This document shows, one piece after another, positions 4,830 through 7,607 of a DNA stretch of 7,607 nucleotides. Location of the stretch: NCBI GenBank assembly GCA_031280945.1, contig JAITGB010000159.1, forward strand, positions 1 to 7,607, given 5' to 3'. A program made the position numbers and the translations under genes. The DNA is from Spirochaetales bacterium. GTDB lineage: Bacteria; Spirochaetota; Spirochaetia; DTKZ01. Below the pieces are notes generated by a model. The model did no database searches. It saw nothing but the letters and a program-made list of their open reading frames with translations, and was not told the origin of the DNA. Every line of letters begins with the position of its first letter. Position 1 is the stretch's first letter.

Positions 4830-6254
4830 ATGCTGATAAAAGATAAAACCCGGACTGTTTTTACCTGCCGGCTCTGCGGGCATACGCAGCCCAAATGGCT
4901 GGGCCGGTGTCCTGCGTGCGGGGAATGGAACACTTTCGTCCAAAGCGAGGTGTCTTCCTCCAAAGGCCGGGGCGCGGGGGCTTCTCCATCACGGGCGGGA
5001 AAGGCCCGGCCCCAGCCGGTTCTTCTTTCCGCGGTAGAGGCTTCCGAGGGAGTGCGGCTGGGTTCAACCCTTGCGGAGCTTGACAGGGTTCTGGGCGGGG
5101 GGATTATGAAGGGTTCGACGATTCTCGTTGGCGGCGAGCCGGGAATAGGAAAATCAACTCTCATGCTGCAGGCTGCTGCGGGATTGGGCATACGCTACAA
5201 GACTTTGTACCTTTCCGGCGAGGAGTCTCCCGGCCAAATCAGGCAGAGGGCGGACCGTCTGGGGCTTGATTCAAAAAACCTTCACATTTTTGCGGAAACA
5301 GAACTGGGCCTTGTTGATTCATGCCTCAGGCAGCTTGACCCTGATTTGGTGGTGGTTGATTCAATCCAGACTCTGCATTCTCCTGAGCTGGGAAGCGTTC
5401 CGGGGACAGTGAATCAAATTAAATTCTGCTGCCACGAAATCAGTGAGTGGGCGCGCTCGCGGGGCGCTTCGGTTTTTTTCATAGGGCACGTTACCAAAGA
5501 AGGGGCCATAGCCGGGCCAAAAATCATTGAACACATGGTGGACACTGTTCTCTACTTTGACCAGTCCGGCAGCGATATACGGTTTCTGCGCGCGGCGAAA
5601 AATCGTTTTGGCTCTGTGGACGAGATTGGGCTTTTTTCCATGGGAGAGAGGGGGCTTATGCAGGTGGCTGACCCTTCCGCCCTTTTTCTCGTGGAAAGAG
5701 AGGGGAGCCTTCCTCCGGGCGTTGTTCCGGCTCCTGTGTACGAGGGCAGCCGCGTTCTTCTTGTGGAGATACAGGCCCTGACTGTTCCTGCCAAGGGGGG
5801 GCTGTCGCGGGTGTACTCGGACAGGATAGACCCTGGCAGGGTGTCGCGCATTGCGGCTGTTTTGGAAAAACACGCATCCCTGCGGTTTTCCGACCAGGAC
5901 GTGTACGTCAATGTCGCCGGAGGGATGCGCCTGGGCGAGGTGGGTATTGAGCTTCCCCTTGCGATGGCCCTGTACTCTGCGCGCACAGGGCTTCCCTTTC
6001 CCGAAGGGACAACCGTGTCCGGTGAGGTGAGCCTTGCGGGAGAAATCCGGCCTGTTCCGCATTTCAGGCGCCGGCTCAAGGCTGCCGAAGAGATGGGTTT
6101 CCACGTTTTTATCGGGCCTGAAAAAATCGGGGACGATGATGAAGCTTCAGGCGACTGGGTGCGGGCTTCTTCGGTTTCAGGCAGCATACAAAAAGTTTTT
6201 GCTTCCCGTCCGGCGCCGCTTCAGGATGAAAGACTTATGTACGTGAGCCCTTAG
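4830..6254 (+). CDS. radA: DNA repair protein RadA (Sms)
   Basis: This 474-residue protein is slightly longer than typical RadA (about 455-460). It is a RecA-like, DNA-dependent ATPase that drives branch migration and extends recombination intermediates in homologous recombination and repair, in the cytosol. A four-cysteine zinc finger occupies 13-30 (Cys13, 16, 27, 30; CRLCG and CPACGEW). The RecA-like core has Walker A GEPGIGKST at 102-110, Walker B LVVVDSIQT at 173-181, and the RadA-specific KNRFG at 257-261. Residues about 290-460 form the Lon-protease-like domain, with VNVAGGMRLGEVGIELPLA at 360-378 lacking a catalytic serine, as expected for RadA. The ATG at 4830 lies 8 nt after the isomerase stop. 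A GGAAGG stretch sits about 12 nt upstream, a weak ribosome site, so translational coupling to the isomerase gene is plausible. The 3' end overlaps the convergent ATPase gene by 4 nt. Confidence 0.97.
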   Translation: MLIKDKTRTVFTCRLCGHTQPKWLGRCPACGEWNTFVQSEVSSSKGRGAGASPSRAGKARPQPVLLSAVEASEGVRLGSTLAELDRVLGGGIMKGSTILVGGEPGIGKSTLMLQAAAGLGIRYKTLYLSGEESPGQIRQRADRLGLDSKNLHIFAETELGLVDSCLRQLDPDLVVVDSIQTLHSPELGSVPGTVNQIKFCCHEISEWARSRGASVFFIGHVTKEGAIAGPKIIEHMVDTVLYFDQSGSDIRFLRAAKNRFGSVDEIGLFSMGERGLMQVADPSALFLVEREGSLPPGVVPAPVYEGSRVLLVEIQALTVPAKGGLSRVYSDRIDPGRVSRIAAVLEKHASLRFSDQDVYVNVAGGMRLGEVGIELPLAMALYSARTGLPFPEGTTVSGEVSLAGEIRPVPHFRRRLKAAEEMGFHVFIGPEKIGDDDEASGDWVRASSVSGSIQKVFASRPAPLQDERLMYVSP

Positions 6255-7417
6255 GCGAGGGACTTCCAGTTTATATACCGGGCTCCTGAAAATACGGGGC
6301 CTCCGGCGCCGTCAAAAATAACGCGCCGGGTGCATTTTACGCCTGCGGCCTGGGCGGAAAAACCCGCGAGGTTTTTTGCGTAGTCTTTATTCGCCGTTTG
6401 AGAGGATTTTATTTCGCTTAAAATGAGATTTCCCGCGTTTTCTTCGAGGAGGTCAATTTCCTTGTCCTTGTTGTCGGAATCCCGCCAGTAGTACATTTTG
6501 GGCATCTTTCCCGCGTTATAGTATTTTTTTGCTGTTTCGCAAATCACGGCAGCCTCAAAAATGTGTCCGCGCATTTCGTGCAGGTTAAGTTCATTGGGGC
6601 GGGTAAAACCCAGAAGGGCGCAGAGGAGGCCGGTATCGTAAAAGTAGAGTTTTGGCGTTTTGACATAGCGTTTTCCCAGATTTCTGTAATACGGCGCAAG
6701 GCGGAAGATGATGTAGCTTTCCTCAAGAATCGACAGCCACGAGGAGACGGTTCTCGCGTCAGCGGGAATCTGGGCGCCTATTTTTGAAAGATTAACCGGA
6801 CTTCCCGCGCAGGCGGCGCACATGGTGAGAAACCTCCTGAACTTGTCGAGGTCATGGATGTTCACTTCCATTCTGATGTCCCTTTCAACGTAGGTTGCGA
6901 TATAGCCGGAGAAAAAATCTTCTGGGGTCATTCCGGGTGTAGCAATGAGGCGCGGGTAGGAGCCGCGCAGCATCCAGTCGTTTGCTGTTTTCGGCAAGCG
7001 TTTTGCCCTTTCAAGCTCTTTTAGCGAAAAGGGCAGGAGGGACAGTATGCCGACACGTCCCGCGAGGGATTGGGAGATGCTGCGCATCAGCAGAAAATTC
7101 TGCGAGCCGGAGAGGATATACATTCCTGGGGTGTTTTTTTTATCTACCTGAGCCTGAATGTAGGAAAAAAGGTTGGGCGCTCTTTGGGCTTCGTCAATAA
7201 TGAGCCTGCTGCCGCACGAGGCAAGAAAACCGCGGGGGTCTCCCGTTGCAAAATCGCGGGTGTCTTTTTCTTCAAGGTTTACATACACATAGTCTGTATA
7301 GAGGGCTTTGAGCAGGGTACTCTTGCCGCTTTGCCGCGGCCCTGTCAGGTAGACGACAGGAAACCGCGAAACCATGCCTTTTAGTTTGGGGCTGAGGTCT
7401 CTTTCGACATATTTCAT
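6251..7417 (-). CDS. AAA+ ATPase with C-terminal DUF4143 (PD-(D/E)XK-like) domain
   Basis: This 388-residue protein belongs to the AAA_14/DUF4143 family of P-loop ATPases, whose cellular role is still unclear; members are often multicopy and scattered in host-associated anaerobes. Walker A GPRQSGKST is at 26-34, Walker B RLIIDEAQR at 71-79, and SGSQNFLLMRSISQSLAGR at 103-121 covers the sensor-1 and arginine-rich region. Residues about 190-245 look like a winged-helix linker. The C-terminal DUF4143 part has KLYFYDTGLLCALLG (256-270), FEAAVICE (287-294), KEIDLL (319-324) and SEIKSS (334-339). Asp322 and Glu335-x-Lys337 are spaced as in PD-(D/E)XK nucleases, so a metal-dependent nuclease site may be intact (inference). 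The N-terminus MKYVERDL is normal for the family and supports the ATG at 7417. The -10 box lies only 8 nt upstream, so the message may be nearly leaderless. It is convergent with radA and separate from it in regulation. Confidence 0.9.
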   Translation of the reverse strand: MKYVERDLSPKLKGMVSRFPVVYLTGPRQSGKSTLLKALYTDYVYVNLEEKDTRDFATGDPRGFLASCGSRLIIDEAQRAPNLFSYIQAQVDKKNTPGMYILSGSQNFLLMRSISQSLAGRVGILSLLPFSLKELERAKRLPKTANDWMLRGSYPRLIATPGMTPEDFFSGYIATYVERDIRMEVNIHDLDKFRRFLTMCAACAGSPVNLSKIGAQIPADARTVSSWLSILEESYIIFRLAPYYRNLGKRYVKTPKLYFYDTGLLCALLGFTRPNELNLHEMRGHIFEAAVICETAKKYYNAGKMPKMYYWRDSDNKDKEIDLLEENAGNLILSEIKSSQTANKDYAKNLAGFSAQAAGVKCTRRVIFDGAGGPVFSGARYINWKSLA

Positions 7418-7425
7418 CGCCTAAA

Positions 7426-7454
7426 ATTATACATTACGCTTCCCGAAAATTCAA
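7426..7454 (-). promoter_or_regulatory. sigma70-type promoter of the AAA+/DUF4143 gene
   Basis: On the minus strand a TTGAAT -35 (7449-7454) and a perfect TATAAT -10 (7426-7431) are separated by exactly 17 bp. This is the best promoter match in the window. The predicted start is near 7418-7420, at or just before the ATG at 7417. The -35 box lies inside the first of three 23-bp-spaced repeats, so a factor bound there would directly affect polymerase. Confidence 0.75.
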
Positions 7455-7504
7455 CATTATTCCTCCCGAAAATTCAACAATTTAACTGCCGAAAATTCGA
7501 CATT
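7443..7504. repeat. Three direct repeats with exact 23-bp spacing
   Basis: The 14-bp unit CCGAAAATTCRACA starts at 7443, 7466 and 7489, so the period is exactly 23 bp. Copies 1 and 2 have A and copy 3 has G at the R position. The remaining 9 bp of each period differ. On the minus strand each unit reads TGTYGAATTTTCGG. Copy 1 supplies the -35 box of the ATPase gene. A spacing of about two helical turns places all sites on nearly the same DNA face, as in a multi-site operator or activator array. Confidence 0.8.
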
Positions 7505-7529
7505 GGGTTTCGCCTTTTTTGAAAGGTTT

Positions 7530-7607
7530 TTACTTTCCTGCCAGCGCCGCAAGGTACGGCAGGGCGATAAAATTGCCCGCCATTCCGCCCAGGCTCGAAA
7601 AGAAAAA
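7530..7607 (-). CDS. C-terminal end of a hydrophobic protein entering from the right edge
   Basis: The minus-strand frame is open from the right edge to a TAA at 7530-7532, giving 25 codons. The tail includes FFFSSLGGMAGNFIALPYLA and ends in Lys. It is hydrophobic and glycine/alanine-rich, consistent with the last membrane segment of an integral membrane protein. No family can be assigned from so short a piece, and a chance open frame is possible. If real, it lies about 110 nt upstream of the ATPase gene on the same strand, with the repeat array and ATPase promoter between them. Confidence 0.4.
   Translation of the reverse strand, partial: FFFSSLGGMAGNFIALPYLAALAGK

Noticed and set aside
4826..4834. 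TGGTATGCT as a radA promoter
   Set aside because: It contains the radA start codon, so transcription would start inside the gene. radA is better explained by read-through from the isomerase gene.
5361..6104. Minus-strand open frame of 247 codons
   Set aside because: Shadow of radA: the radA frame has all family motifs, and the antisense product is His/Arg/Pro-rich without recognisable domains.
7443..7504. Short CRISPR array
   Set aside because: The conserved part is only 14 bp with 9-bp variable gaps and three copies; real arrays have longer repeats and spacers. It fits a promoter operator better.
7513..7531. Intrinsic terminator (CCTTT/AAAGG stem)
   Set aside because: The stem is 5 bp and AT-rich, and the T-run follows only on the plus strand, where no gene ends nearby. 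The minus-strand gene ending at 7530 would have no T-run after the stem.

Overview
The window reads as a compact bacterial chromosome segment: short gaps, good Shine-Dalgarno sequences and moderately GC-rich coding DNA. My best guess is a host-associated or anaerobic spirochaete of the Treponema type. The guess rests on an exported single-chain cyclophilin-FKBP fusion (an architecture I associate with Treponema), a fused DUF1538 transporter next to a P-II-like gene, and hairpin-rich dispersed repeats. None of these is decisive alone, and no rRNA or tRNA gene is present to settle it.

Layout from left to right. (1) 1-1789, minus strand: a DUF1538 integral-membrane protein with two pseudo-symmetric halves is followed 23 nt downstream by the start of a P-II-like gene that runs off the left edge; together they look like a transporter with its regulator. 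(2) 1864-1990: dispersed repeat copy A, between the DUF1538 promoter and the next gene. (3) 1995-3440, minus strand: a V4R-domain protein and then a soluble diguanylate cyclase with an intact GGDEF motif and inhibitory site; this looks like a ligand sensor paired with a c-di-GMP producer. (4) 3441-3816: a 376-bp divergent gap with the V4R promoter, a run of perfect three-base-loop hairpins, repeat copy B in the opposite orientation to copy A, and a putative promoter for the plus-strand genes. (5) 3817-6254, plus strand: the exported cyclophilin-FKBP fusion, then radA 8 nt downstream. (6) 6251-7417, minus strand: an AAA+ ATPase with a C-terminal DUF4143/PD-(D/E)XK-like domain, convergent with radA and sharing stop-codon bases with it. 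Its promoter is a good sigma70-type match whose -35 box sits inside the first of three direct repeats spaced exactly 23 bp. (7) 7530-7607, minus strand: the last 25 codons of a hydrophobic protein that enters from the right edge.

The protein genes belong mostly to known families. The most unusual material is non-coding: a two-copy structured repeat whose hairpin stem sequence differs between copies while pairing is kept, an array of hairpins with GAA/GGA/AAA loops (several with the stable GCGAAGC mini-hairpin core), inverted placement of the two copies around the V4R-cyclase pair, and the 23-bp-phased repeats at the ATPase promoter.
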